From Hyphomonadaceae bacterium (lineage in GTDB: Bacteria; Pseudomonadota; Alphaproteobacteria; Caulobacterales; Aquidulcibacteraceae), in NCBI GenBank assembly GCA_016791445.1, contig JAEUMP010000028.1, forward strand, positions 1 through 33,589: 33,589 bases of DNA. The letters run 5' to 3'. Below are positions 15,271 to 23,866 of this stretch, one piece after another. Below the pieces are notes generated by a model. It was not told the origin of the DNA, made no database searches, and saw nothing but the letters and a program-made list of their open reading frames with translations. The translations under genes and the position numbers were made by a program. The number at the start of each line of letters is the position of its first letter. Positions within the stretch are counted from its first letter, which is position 1.

Positions 15271-17945
15271 CTCTCGGCCCCCTCTTCTTCGCCGCGCCCG
15301 CCGCGCTCTTTGCGCTTCTCGCCTTGCCGGCGCTCTTCTTCCTGCTGCGCGCGACGCCGCCGGCGCCGCAGAAGGTGATGTTTCCGCCGCTGCGCATCCT
15401 GCTCGGCATCCGCACGGAGGAAGAAGCCAAGCGCCGCGCGCCCTTGTGGCTGGTGCTGCTGCGCGCGTTCGCGGCGGCGCTGGCGATCATCGGCTTCGCA
15501 CGGCCATCGCTTGCGCCCGAAGCGATCGCCGCGAATGCAGGCGCAGGGCCGACGCTGATCGTCATCGACGACGGCTGGCCGAGCGCGCCGTTCTGGCCCG
15601 CAGCCAAGGCCGCCGCCGAAAGCGCGATTGCGGAAGCCGAACGCGCCAACCAGTCCATCGCCCTTTTGCGCACCGCGCCGGACCGCACGCCGCCCGCCGC
15701 CGCCGATCTCATCGCGCCTGCCGATGCGCGCGCGCGGCTTACGCGTCTCGATCCGCAGCCCTGGCGGCCCGACCGCGCTGTCGCGCTGAAGCGTCTCGAG
15801 GCGACGCAAGGCCGCTTTGCGCGCGTGCTGTGGATCGCCGACGGCGTGAACGACGACGGCGCAGATGCATTCGCGCAGGCGCTGATGGCGCGCGGGCCCG
15901 TCACGGTGCGCCTGCCCCCGCGCACGGCGCGCGCGGTGATCTCCGTCAACGCCAACGCCGAAGGCATCGAGGCGAGCGTGCGCCGCACGCCGGGTGCGGG
16001 CAATGTCGGCGCCATCGCGGCGGAGACGATGGAAGGCCGGTCGCTCGGCGCCGTGGAATTCCGCTTCGGTCCTGGCGCGGAGACGACGACCGCCCGCATC
16101 GACCTGCCGCCGGAAATCGCCGCGCGCGCGGCGCGTGTGCGCCTTGTCGGCGAGACCAGCGCCGGCGCCATACGTTTGCTGCCCGCCGGTTCGGGGCGCG
16201 CGCTCGTCGGTCTTGCGACGGAGACCGCGCAGAGCCAGCCGCTCCTGTCGGAGCTGCACTACGTCGAGCGCGCCATCCAGCCGTTCGCGACTCCCCGACG
16301 CGGCGGCGTGCGCCAGCTCATCGACCAGAACGCGCAAGCCATCGTGCTGCCGGACGCGAGCCGCCTCTCGCCGCCGGAGACGAACGCGCTCGAGCAATGG
16401 ATCGACAAGGGCGGATTGCTGGTGCGCTTCGCGGGCCCGCGCCTCGCCAACGACGCCGACGATCTCCTGCCCGTGCGGCTGCGCCCCGGTTCGCGCACGC
16501 TTGGCGGCGCGCTGGCGTGGGAAAAGCCGCAGGCGCTGCAGGCCTTCGCGCAGGACAGCCCCTTCTTCGGCCTCACGCCGCCGCCGGACGTCGCGGTGCG
16601 CCGGCAGGTGCTGGCCGAACCAACATCGGAACGCGAAGCGCGCGTGTGGGCGCGACTGGCCGATGGCGCGCCGGTGGTGACGGCGCAGCCGCGCGGCAAG
16701 GGCCTCGTTGTTCTCTTCCATGTGACGGCGGGCCCCGAATGGTCCGATCTCGCGCTTTCGGGGCTCTATGTGGAAATGTTGAAGCGCACGCTCGCCTTCG
16801 CCGGTCGCGCCGGCAACGCTGCACAGGGCGCGGATGCGAGCGGGCCCTATCTTCCCGAACGCCTGCTCGACGGTTTCGGCGCGCTGAAATCTCCCGACGT
16901 CGATGCGCAGTCGATCCAGCCACAGGCGTTCGCGAAGGCCGTCGCATCGCCCGCAACGCCGCCGGGGCTTTACGCGCGCGCGGGCGGCGTGGCGGACACC
17001 ATCGACACCGTGCAGGCCGACGAGGCGATGAATACGCTCGCGCTGCCGGTCGGCGTGACACGCGCGGGTCTCGACGCCGCACGCACGCGGCCGATGGGGG
17101 GTCTGCTTCTCGCGTTCGCGCTTCTCGTGCTCGCGGCGGATCTGCTGGTGGCGCTGATGCTGGCGGGAAAGCTGCCGATGCCGCGCCGCGCAGCGACGGC
17201 GTCCGTCGTCCTTGCCGCCTTCGCGCTGTTCGCAGTCGAGGCGCGCGCGCAACCGGCGGCTGATCCGGCGGCGGAGATTTCGCTCGCCTACATCGTCACG
17301 GGCGATGCACGTTCCGACCGCACGTCGAAGGCCGGCCTCGACGCGCTGGCGCAATCGCTGCGTGACCGCACCGCTGTAGAACCCGCCGCCACGCGCGGCA
17401 TCGACCCCGCGCGCGACGATCTCTCCCCCTATCCGCTCATCTACTGGCGCGCGCCCGACACGCCGACGCGCCTCTCCGACGCCGCGCTCGCCAATCTTGA
17501 CCGCTACATGCGCCTCGGCGGCATGCTGTTTCTCGACACGCGCGACAGCGGCCGCGCGCCGGGACCGCAGCGTCCCGCAGCGATCATGCTGCAGGGACTT
17601 GATGCGCCGCCGCTTGAACTCGTCGGCGGCCAGCATGTGCTCGCGAAGGCGTTCTATCTGATGCGGAGCTTTCCCGGTCGCTATCCGAACCCGCGCATCT
17701 ATGCGGAGACGCCTGCGTCCGCGGCGGCGCGCGACGGCGTGGCGGCGTTGATGGTCGGCGACGGCGACTGGGCGAGCGCGTGGGCGGGCGAAGCCGGCGA
17801 CGAGCGCCAGCGCGAGCTGTCGCTGCGCTTCGGCATCAATCTCGTGATGATCGCGCTGACGGGCAATTACAAAGCCGATCAGGTGCACATTCCCGCCCTG
17901 CTCGACCGTCTCGGCCAGACGCCTTCCGGAGATCGCCGGCGATGA
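15267..17945 (+). CDS. BatA-N / DUF4159 membrane protein
   Basis: 892-residue protein. The N-terminus resembles the aerotolerance BatA N-terminal domain: a helix at about residues 5-27, a conserved FPPLRILLGI segment and a second helix near 58-77. A large periplasmic or VWA-like middle follows. A further pair of hydrophobic segments at about 610-655 precedes the DUF4159 domain (from about residue 670: ISLAYIVTGD, later YPLIYWRAP and RYMRLGGMLFLDTRD). DUF4159 resembles a glutamine-amidotransferase-like fold, with no catalytic role known. It starts at GTG 15267 overlapping the DUF58 stop and ends overlapping the next ATG. Confidence 0.88.
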   Translation: MTLGPLFFAAPAALFALLALPALFFLLRATPPAPQKVMFPPLRILLGIRTEEEAKRRAPLWLVLLRAFAAALAIIGFARPSLAPEAIAANAGAGPTLIVIDDGWPSAPFWPAAKAAAESAIAEAERANQSIALLRTAPDRTPPAAADLIAPADARARLTRLDPQPWRPDRAVALKRLEATQGRFARVLWIADGVNDDGADAFAQALMARGPVTVRLPPRTARAVISVNANAEGIEASVRRTPGAGNVGAIAAETMEGRSLGAVEFRFGPGAETTTARIDLPPEIAARAARVRLVGETSAGAIRLLPAGSGRALVGLATETAQSQPLLSELHYVERAIQPFATPRRGGVRQLIDQNAQAIVLPDASRLSPPETNALEQWIDKGGLLVRFAGPRLANDADDLLPVRLRPGSRTLGGALAWEKPQALQAFAQDSPFFGLTPPPDVAVRRQVLAEPTSEREARVWARLADGAPVVTAQPRGKGLVVLFHVTAGPEWSDLALSGLYVEMLKRTLAFAGRAGNAAQGADASGPYLPERLLDGFGALKSPDVDAQSIQPQAFAKAVASPATPPGLYARAGGVADTIDTVQADEAMNTLALPVGVTRAGLDAARTRPMGGLLLAFALLVLAADLLVALMLAGKLPMPRRAATASVVLAAFALFAVEARAQPAADPAAEISLAYIVTGDARSDRTSKAGLDALAQSLRDRTAVEPAATRGIDPARDDLSPYPLIYWRAPDTPTRLSDAALANLDRYMRLGGMLFLDTRDSGRAPGPQRPAAIMLQGLDAPPLELVGGQHVLAKAFYLMRSFPGRYPNPRIYAETPASAAARDGVAALMVGDGDWASAWAGEAGDERQRELSLRFGINLVMIALTGNYKADQVHIPALLDRLGQTPSGDRRR

Positions 17946-19984
17946 TGGCGGGGCGCATCGCGTTCGATCTGCAGTTGTCGTGGATGTGGCTGGCCGTCGT
18001 TGCGGCGGGCGCGACGCTGTTCTGGCTCGGCTATGTGCTGCGCGGCGGCAAGGCGCCGGTGTCGCGCGCGCTCGGACTCGCGCTCATCCTCGTGGGCATT
18101 GCGCAGCCGATGTATGTGCAGGAGCGCCGCGAGCCGGCGGCCGACATCGTCGCGCTCGTCGTCGACCAGAGCGAAAGTCTTGCGCTTGCAGATCGTCGTG
18201 ACGCGGCGCGTGCGGCGGGCGAGCGCCTCGCCAACCAGCTCGCGAACGAAGAGGGCCTCGACGTGCGCGTGCGTGAAGTGCGCGGCGGCGGCGACGGCAC
18301 GGCGCTGATCGGCGCGCTGGAGGAAACGCTGGCGGACGCACCGCGCGACCGCATCGCCGGCGCGATCCTGCTGACGGATGGACAGGTTTCGGACGTGCCG
18401 GAAGATCTGCGCCGCTTGCGCGCGCTCGGGCCGGTGCACACGCTCGTCGTCGGCGATCCCGCGCGCGGCGATCGCCGCCTCACCCTTCTCTCCGCGCCGC
18501 AATTCGGCATCGTCGGCGACCGCGCGACGATCGAGGCGCGCGTGGACGACCCGCAGAACGGCGCCGGCGTGCCGATCACGGTGACTATCGACGGCCAGAT
18601 CGTGCGACGCACGAGCGCGATTGCGGGCCGCCCGTTCAAGATCGACATCACCACGCCCAAGCGCGGTGCAAACATGGTGGTGGTGGAAGCAGGCCCCGGC
18701 CAACGCGAGATCACGCTCGCCAACAACCGCGCGGCGTTCGAACTGATGGGCGTGCGGGACCGTCTGCGCGTGCTGCTGGTGACGGGCGAACCGCACTCCG
18801 GCGCGCGCGTCTGGCGCAATCTCCTGAAATCCGACCCGAGCGTCGATCTCGTCCACTTCACCATTCTGCGGCCGCCGGAAAAGCAGGATCTCACGCCGCT
18901 CGATGAGTTGGCGCTCATCGCCTTCCCGACGCGCGAGCTGTTCGTCGACAAGCTCGACCAGTTCGATCTCATCATCTTCGACCGCTATCGCCGCCGCGCG
19001 ATCCTGCCGTCCGCCTATTTCGAGAACATCGCGCAACGCGTAGAAGCGGGCGGCGCGCTGCTGGTCGTCGCGGGGCCATCGGACGCGGGCTATGACAGCG
19101 TGTTCCAGACGCCCGTCGCCGCGATCCTTCCGTCGCAGCCGACGGGACAGATCGTCGACCAGACCTATCGCCCGGCGATGACGACTCTCGGCCAGCGCCA
19201 TCCCGTCACGCGCGGCCTGCCCGATCCGGCGAACTGGGGACGGTGGACGCGCCAGATCGATGCGCGCGCGTCGGCGGGGCAGACCATTCTCTCCGGTGTG
19301 GGCGGACGTCCGCTGCTGGTGCTCGGACGTGCGGGCCAGGGACGCGTCGCGCAACTCTGGTCCGATCAGGCGTGGCTGTGGTCGCGCGGCTATGACGGCG
19401 GCGGGCCGCACGCGGAACTGCTGCGTCGTCTCGCGCACTGGCTGATGCAGGAACCGGAGCTGGAAGACGAACGCCTGACGTTGCGCGCGACGAGCGACGG
19501 CGTGACGGCGGAGCGCGCGACCCTCGGCAATGCGCCGAACGCGGTGGAGATCATCGATCCGAAAGGCGAACGTCGCAACGCCGCGTTCTCGGAAACGGCG
19601 CCAGGACTCTACCGCGCGACGATCGCGACGTCAGAGCAAGGTCTCTACGAAGCGCGGCAGGGCAATCTGCGCGCGTTTGCAGCTGTCGGCCCGCTCAACC
19701 CGAAGGAAGCGGCGGCGGTCGATGCGACGGGCGACATTCTCAAGCCCGTCTCCGACGCCACCGGCGGCGGCGTGGCGTTCACGGGCGAGCGCGCGGAGCG
19801 GCTGCCGGAAGTGCGGCGCGTGGAAAAAGGCGCGCGCGCGCACGGCGCGGGATGGATCGGGCTGGAACGCAAGGGCGCCTACACCGTGCGCGCCTCGGCG
19901 GCGGAACCGCTGGGCCCCGGCATTGCGTGGGCGCTCGCAGGATTGCTGCTGCTTCTGTTCAGCTGGCGGCGCGAGGCGCTCTGA
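17942..19984 (+). CDS. VWA-like / glutamine amidotransferase-like membrane protein
   Basis: 680-residue protein, last of the MoxR cluster. Two N-terminal helices (about residues 12-32 and 42-56) precede a VWA-like domain with a MIDAS-type DxSxS (DQSES, residues 75-79) and a LLTDGQVSD strand. The middle holds Ig-like strands and a Rossmann-like segment (LRVLLVTGEPHSGARVWRNL) of the sort annotated as class I glutamine amidotransferase-like, but I see no catalytic Cys. A C-terminal helix (GPGIAWALAGLLLLLFSW) anchors the end. ATG 17942 overlaps the DUF4159 stop (ATGA); ATG 17945 is the alternative start. Probably the metal-dependent adhesion partner handled by MoxR (inference). Confidence 0.85.
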   Translation: MMAGRIAFDLQLSWMWLAVVAAGATLFWLGYVLRGGKAPVSRALGLALILVGIAQPMYVQERREPAADIVALVVDQSESLALADRRDAARAAGERLANQLANEEGLDVRVREVRGGGDGTALIGALEETLADAPRDRIAGAILLTDGQVSDVPEDLRRLRALGPVHTLVVGDPARGDRRLTLLSAPQFGIVGDRATIEARVDDPQNGAGVPITVTIDGQIVRRTSAIAGRPFKIDITTPKRGANMVVVEAGPGQREITLANNRAAFELMGVRDRLRVLLVTGEPHSGARVWRNLLKSDPSVDLVHFTILRPPEKQDLTPLDELALIAFPTRELFVDKLDQFDLIIFDRYRRRAILPSAYFENIAQRVEAGGALLVVAGPSDAGYDSVFQTPVAAILPSQPTGQIVDQTYRPAMTTLGQRHPVTRGLPDPANWGRWTRQIDARASAGQTILSGVGGRPLLVLGRAGQGRVAQLWSDQAWLWSRGYDGGGPHAELLRRLAHWLMQEPELEDERLTLRATSDGVTAERATLGNAPNAVEIIDPKGERRNAAFSETAPGLYRATIATSEQGLYEARQGNLRAFAAVGPLNPKEAAAVDATGDILKPVSDATGGGVAFTGERAERLPEVRRVEKGARAHGAGWIGLERKGAYTVRASAAEPLGPGIAWALAGLLLLLFSWRREAL

Positions 19985-20462
19985 CGGCGCCAGCAAGATT
20001 TTCAAGTCCGTTCGCGGCGAGCGCGCGCCACTGGAAGCGGCGATTTTCCACCGGACCCGGCATTGTCACGCGGTCGCGCGGAATTTCGCTGAAGCCGAAG
20101 GGCGCAAACATCCACGGCTGGCCGACGACGATCACTGCGCCGAGCCCCGAGGTTTCGGACGCCTTGAGCGACGCGCCGACAAGCTCCTGTCCAAGCCCCG
20201 CCCCTTGCGCATCCGGCGCGACGGCGAGCGGGCCGAGAAAGAGCGCGGGCGTTTGCCCGATGTCGATACGGTAGATGCGGCAGCAGCCGGAAACGACGCC
20301 GTCGATCAGCGCAACGCGCGACAGCGTGCGGTCCAGCGTTGCGAATTCGCGCACGCGCTCGCTGACCTTCGAAAATCGTCCCGGCCCGAAGGCCGAATTG
20401 AGTACGTGTTCGAGGGACGCGTCGAAACGCGGGTCGTCGGGAACGAGGACGGGGGACGGCAT
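19959..20462 (-). CDS. GNAT family N-acetyltransferase
   Basis: 167-residue YhbS-like acetyltransferase. The acetyl-CoA pyrophosphate loop is in LGPLAVAPDAQGAGLGQELV, with the usual Q/RxxGxG/A pattern (QGAGLG), followed by VIVVGQPWMFAPFGF, typical of this subfamily. The substrate is unknown. ATG 20462 begins just before the conserved region; an ATG at 20486 in the same frame is also possible, and neither has a strong ribosome site. The 3' end overlaps the convergent VWA gene by 26 bases. The gene has a long leader with its own promoter and a short uORF. Confidence 0.88.
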   Translation of the reverse strand: MPSPVLVPDDPRFDASLEHVLNSAFGPGRFSKVSERVREFATLDRTLSRVALIDGVVSGCCRIYRIDIGQTPALFLGPLAVAPDAQGAGLGQELVGASLKASETSGLGAVIVVGQPWMFAPFGFSEIPRDRVTMPGPVENRRFQWRALAANGLENLAGAVRAPRAAS

Positions 20463-20532
20463 GGGCGGAGACTTTCGAGGGATCATGTGACGGGACGATG
20501 CGCGCCGCGTACTGGCGGTTCGCGTGCAGGCT

Positions 20533-20565
20533 TCAGGCCTGTCGTCGGCTGCGTCGCATTCCCAT
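20533..20565 (-). CDS. Ten-codon Arg-rich leader peptide (uORF)
   Basis: A short ORF encodes MGMRRSRRQA and stops at TGA 20535-20533. GGAG (20577-20574) lies 8 bases upstream of the ATG, a better ribosome site than the GNAT gene itself has. Four of ten residues are Arg, three of them CGA, a codon that seems uncommon in this GC-rich window. The stop lies inside a small hairpin, CAGGC / GCCTG (20542-20528). Placed about 35 bases after the likely transcription start and 70 before the GNAT ATG, it looks like a regulatory leader peptide whose translation could affect GNAT expression. This is inference. Confidence 0.45.
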   Translation of the reverse strand: MGMRRSRRQA

Positions 20566-20606
20566 GTCGTTGTCTCCGGGCGCCGAGACTGCGCCGACGC
20601 GGCGCG

Positions 20607-20635
20607 CGTATAGGGCTGCGCCCGCGCGTCGTCAA
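20607..20635 (-). promoter_or_regulatory. Strong sigma70-type promoter for the GNAT leader
   Basis: On the minus strand TTGACG (20635-20630) and TATACG (20612-20607) are separated by exactly 17 bases, matching TTGACA and TATAAT at 5 of 6 and 4 of 6 positions. It sits between the serine hydrolase stop and the uORF. The predicted start of transcription is near 20600. Confidence 0.6.
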
Positions 20636-20649
20636 AGTGTTTCTCGGCG

Positions 20650-21894
20650 TCAGCGCGCCGCGAGATCGCGATAGACAGCCGTGCGGAGTTCGTCCCACAC
20701 GGGATAGGCGCGCGACGGCATGTACTGTGTCATCATCACGACGCTGAGCCGGTTCGCGGGATCGTTCCACATGATCGTACCGGCGGCGCCCGCCCAGCCA
20801 TAGGCGCCGGGCGGCTCCTGGCCAGCCCTGGCCGTCTGCACGGTGGAGATGCCCATGCCGGCGCCGAAATCGCCGCCATCCCACGCCCCGACGCCGGGCG
20901 GCAGCAAGTTCGTATGCGCAAGCCGCGCCGTCGCCGCACGCATCACGCGACGACCGCCGACGACGCCGCCATCCATCAGCATCTGGTTGAAACGCAGATA
21001 GTCCGCCGCTGTCGAGACGAGGCCGCCGCCGCCGGACGGCAGCTTCGGCGGATCGTTCCACGCGGAAACGCCATCGCGCTCGAGCGCGCGCAGCCCGTCG
21101 CGACCGACGCCGTAGTTCATCGCAAACCGCGCACGCTTCGCCTGCGGTACGAAGAAGCCCGTGTCCGTCATCCCCGCCGGGTCGAAGATGCGCCGCTGCA
21201 GGAATTGCGCGAACGGCATGCCGGACGCGCGCTCGATGACGAGGCCGGCGAGATCGAGGCTGACGCTGTAGGCGTAGGTCGCGCCCGGCTCCGCGAAGAG
21301 CGGCAACGTCGCGAGACGATCGCCGAAGGCGGCGAGCGACTCCGGCGGATCGCGTTCGCCCTCTTTCGACGGCGTCGGATCGCCGGGCCGGATTCCGGCC
21401 TCGGCATAGAGCGGCGCAAGCGCATTCTCTGTCGTGATGTGATAGCCGAGGCCTGCGGTGTGCGTCAGCAGATGGCGCACCAGCATCGGCTTCGTCGCTG
21501 GACGCCGCACGCCGTCCTGCAGCACGTCGAGCTTCGCGAACGCGGGCAGGATCTCGCCGACCGGCTGGTCGAGTGCGATCTTGCCGTCCTCCACCAGCAG
21601 CAATGCGGCGACGCCCGTTACCGGCTTCGTCATCGAGAAGATGCGCCAGATGGTGTGTTCGTCCGCGACGGGGCCGTCGAACGCCTGCGCACCGAAATTC
21701 AGGTAGTCGGGCGACGCATCGCCGTGGCGGATCGCCACCGACATGCCGGAGACCTTGCGCGCGGCGACGTAGCCGTCGGCCAGGCCCCGCACATGGCTCC
21801 AGTCGACCGCCGGCGCGTGTCCGGCTGTGGCGCACCCCGCCGCTGCAAGGCCGAGCAGAACGGATCGCCGGTGGGCGGTGACGGAAAACGGCAT
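20650..21894 (-). CDS. Serine hydrolase lipoprotein, beta-lactamase / family VIII esterase type
   Basis: 414-residue exported protein. The N-terminus has a twin-arginine pair (HRRSVLLGL) and a lipobox with Cys21 (LAAAGC), so it is likely a Tat-exported lipoprotein. The penicillin-binding-fold serine lies in the SxxK motif SMTKP (S87, K90). A second-motif Tyr is in YAYSVSLDLAGLVIE, and a C-terminal GAYGWAGAAGT segment could form the third motif. Such proteins are esterases, D-aminopeptidases or beta-lactamase relatives; true lactam hydrolysis cannot be inferred. ATG 21894 has GGGGAG 6 bases upstream. Confidence 0.88.
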   Translation of the reverse strand: MPFSVTAHRRSVLLGLAAAGCATAGHAPAVDWSHVRGLADGYVAARKVSGMSVAIRHGDASPDYLNFGAQAFDGPVADEHTIWRIFSMTKPVTGVAALLLVEDGKIALDQPVGEILPAFAKLDVLQDGVRRPATKPMLVRHLLTHTAGLGYHITTENALAPLYAEAGIRPGDPTPSKEGERDPPESLAAFGDRLATLPLFAEPGATYAYSVSLDLAGLVIERASGMPFAQFLQRRIFDPAGMTDTGFFVPQAKRARFAMNYGVGRDGLRALERDGVSAWNDPPKLPSGGGGLVSTAADYLRFNQMLMDGGVVGGRRVMRAATARLAHTNLLPPGVGAWDGGDFGAGMGISTVQTARAGQEPPGAYGWAGAAGTIMWNDPANRLSVVMMTQYMPSRAYPVWDELRTAVYRDLAAR

Positions 21895-22013
21895 CGGAAA
21901 CTCCCCTGCCGAGCAGGATACGTCGCGTCGCGGGGAGAAGGAAATGCTCCACCGGATTCCGGACGTGGCGGACTTGTGAGCGCCCGATGTCGCGGGCATG
22001 GTCCGCGCCGCCC

Positions 22014-23330
22014 ATGCGCCTCCCGGATTTCTCCATTTTTCGCCACCGCGCCTTCGCGCGGTTCTGGGTGACGCGCGCCACCTATGTGCTCGGCTGGCAG
22101 ATCCAGACGACGGCGCTGCTCTGGCATGTCCACCAGCTGTCCATCGCCGCCGGCCGCAGCGAGCGGGAAGCGGTCCTCGCGCTGGGCCTTGTGGGCCTCT
22201 TCCAGTTCCTGCCGCTGTTTGCGCTGTCGCTGTTCGGTGGACAGCTCGCGGACCGGCTGAACCGCAAGTTCATCCTGATGGCGTGCTACGCGATGAAGTT
22301 GCTCATCGCGCTGGCGCTCTGCGTGCTGACGTCGATCTTGCCGGCGGCGACGATGGTCACCGTAATCTTCGGCGCGGCGATGGTGAGCGGCGCGGTGAAC
22401 GCGTTCCAGCCCGCCGCCGCGCAATCGCTGCTGCCGTCGCTGGTCCCGCGCACGGAACTGCCGCAGGCGATCGCGCTCAACTCTCTCGCCTTCACGACCT
22501 CGAGCATTGTCGGCCCGTCCATCGGCGGCGTGCTGCTCGCATTCGGACAGCGCGACCATTCCGGCGCTCAGATCGCTTTTGCTGTCGCGGCGGTGTTGAT
22601 CGCCATCGGCATCGTCGCGCTTTCCGGCGTGCGGGCGCCGAAGCGCGAAATCGCCGAGACGCGCCCAACGCTCGAACTCATCAAGGAAGGCATCGCCTAC
22701 GTCTGGAACAACAAGATCGTGCTCGGCGCGATCTCGCTGGATCTCGTCGTCGTTCTGCTGGCGGGCGCGCAGGCGCTGGTGCCGGTTTTCGCCGACAAGA
22801 TCCTGAACGCCGACGAGGCCGGCTTCGGCCTCCTGCGCGGGGCGCTCGCCATCGGCGCCGCGATCACGGCCTTCATCATCGCAGCCTATCCTCTGCGGCG
22901 GCGCGTGGGGCGATGGATGTTCGGATCGACGCTGGTGTTTGCGCTGGCGACGATCGTCTTCGGGCTGTCGACGTCCTACTGGCTGTCCTTTGCGATGCTC
23001 GCCATCGCCGGCGCCGCGGACATGATTTCCGTGCAGGTGCGCCAGAGCCTCATCCAGCTCGCGACGCCGGAATTCATGCTGGGGCGCGTGGCGGCGGTGA
23101 GCTTCATCTTCATCTCCGCCTCAAACGAACTCGGCGACTTCGAAGCCGGCGTCATGGGCGCGATCTTCGGCCCCGCACTCGGCGTCGCGATCGGCGGGGC
23201 GGCGGCGTTCCTCGCCTCCCTGCTGTGGATCAAGCTCTTTCCCGAACTGGCCAAGGCCGACACATTCGAGGACCGCGTGCTGGAGGAATCCCGCGCGGCC
23301 GCGCCGCCCGTAGAGGAAGCCAAGGCATGA
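22014..23330 (+). CDS. MFS transporter (EntS-like, MFS_3 type)
   Basis: 438-residue major facilitator with about 12 hydrophobic helices. The cytoplasmic A-like motif appears as GGQLADRLNRKFILM. The start region FSIFRHRAFARFWVTRATYVLGWQ and the AAAQSLLPSLVPRTELPQAI segment match MFS_3 proteins that export siderophores or related compounds. The substrate is unknown. ATG 22014 starts directly at the conserved MRLPDFSIF; an in-frame ATG at 21987 is the alternative, and neither has a clear ribosome site. Its stop overlaps the GNAT gene start (ATGA). Confidence 0.88.
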   Translation: MRLPDFSIFRHRAFARFWVTRATYVLGWQIQTTALLWHVHQLSIAAGRSEREAVLALGLVGLFQFLPLFALSLFGGQLADRLNRKFILMACYAMKLLIALALCVLTSILPAATMVTVIFGAAMVSGAVNAFQPAAAQSLLPSLVPRTELPQAIALNSLAFTTSSIVGPSIGGVLLAFGQRDHSGAQIAFAVAAVLIAIGIVALSGVRAPKREIAETRPTLELIKEGIAYVWNNKIVLGAISLDLVVVLLAGAQALVPVFADKILNADEAGFGLLRGALAIGAAITAFIIAAYPLRRRVGRWMFGSTLVFALATIVFGLSTSYWLSFAMLAIAGAADMISVQVRQSLIQLATPEFMLGRVAAVSFIFISASNELGDFEAGVMGAIFGPALGVAIGGAAAFLASLLWIKLFPELAKADTFEDRVLEESRAAAPPVEEAKA

Positions 23331-23800
23331 CGCCCGAGATTTCCATCGTCCCCGCCACGAACGACGCCGACATCAACGCCGCCGCGGACCTCTTCCACGA
23401 ATACGTCTTCATGCTCGAGCGCGTGCACCACGTGGACGTGACCTACCAGGACTTCGCCGGCGAGATGGAGACCTTTCCCGCCCGCTACGAAGCGCTCTTC
23501 CTCGCGCGCGTCAATCTCGCGCCCGCCGGCGTGATCGCGCTGAAGCGCCTCGGCCCCGAGGAAGCGGAAGTGAAGCGGCTATATGTGCGCGAGGCGTTTC
23601 GCGGCCTGAAGCTCGGCGAACGCCTTGTCGAGCGCCTCGTCGCCGAAGCGCGCGCGCGCAACTACAAGATGATGCGCCTCGACACCCACGCGAGCATGGG
23701 CCACGCCATCCGCCTCTACGAAAGCTTCGGCTTCCTGCCGTCGGAAGCGCACAACGAACCGGGCAATCCCTGCACGATGTTTTTTGCGCGGACGATCTAG
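23327..23800 (+). CDS. GNAT family N-acetyltransferase
   Basis: 157-residue acetyltransferase. The CoA-binding region reads VKRLYVREAFRGLKLGERLV, with RGLKLG as the Q/RxxGxG/A loop, and the closing GNAT strand-helix is MMRLDTHASMGHAIRLYESF. This pattern matches small-molecule GNATs of the YwnA/YesJ kind. The N-terminus contains DLFHEYVFMLE. ATG 23327 overlaps the MFS stop (ATGA), so transporter and enzyme are co-translated. A modified transport substrate is conceivable but unproven. Confidence 0.9.
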   Translation: MTPEISIVPATNDADINAAADLFHEYVFMLERVHHVDVTYQDFAGEMETFPARYEALFLARVNLAPAGVIALKRLGPEEAEVKRLYVREAFRGLKLGERLVERLVAEARARNYKMMRLDTHASMGHAIRLYESFGFLPSEAHNEPGNPCTMFFARTI

Positions 23801-23866
23801 CCCGCGCCCGCTTGACGGCGCCGCGCGCGGGCGCTTGGAACGAGCGCAACATCCAGGGAGGAAATC

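Noticed and set aside
14937-17888. 983-codon minus-strand open frame opposite the DUF58 and DUF4159 genes
   Set aside because: Arg/Ala/His-rich with no motif, and the plus strand carries coupled, recognisable families over the same bases.
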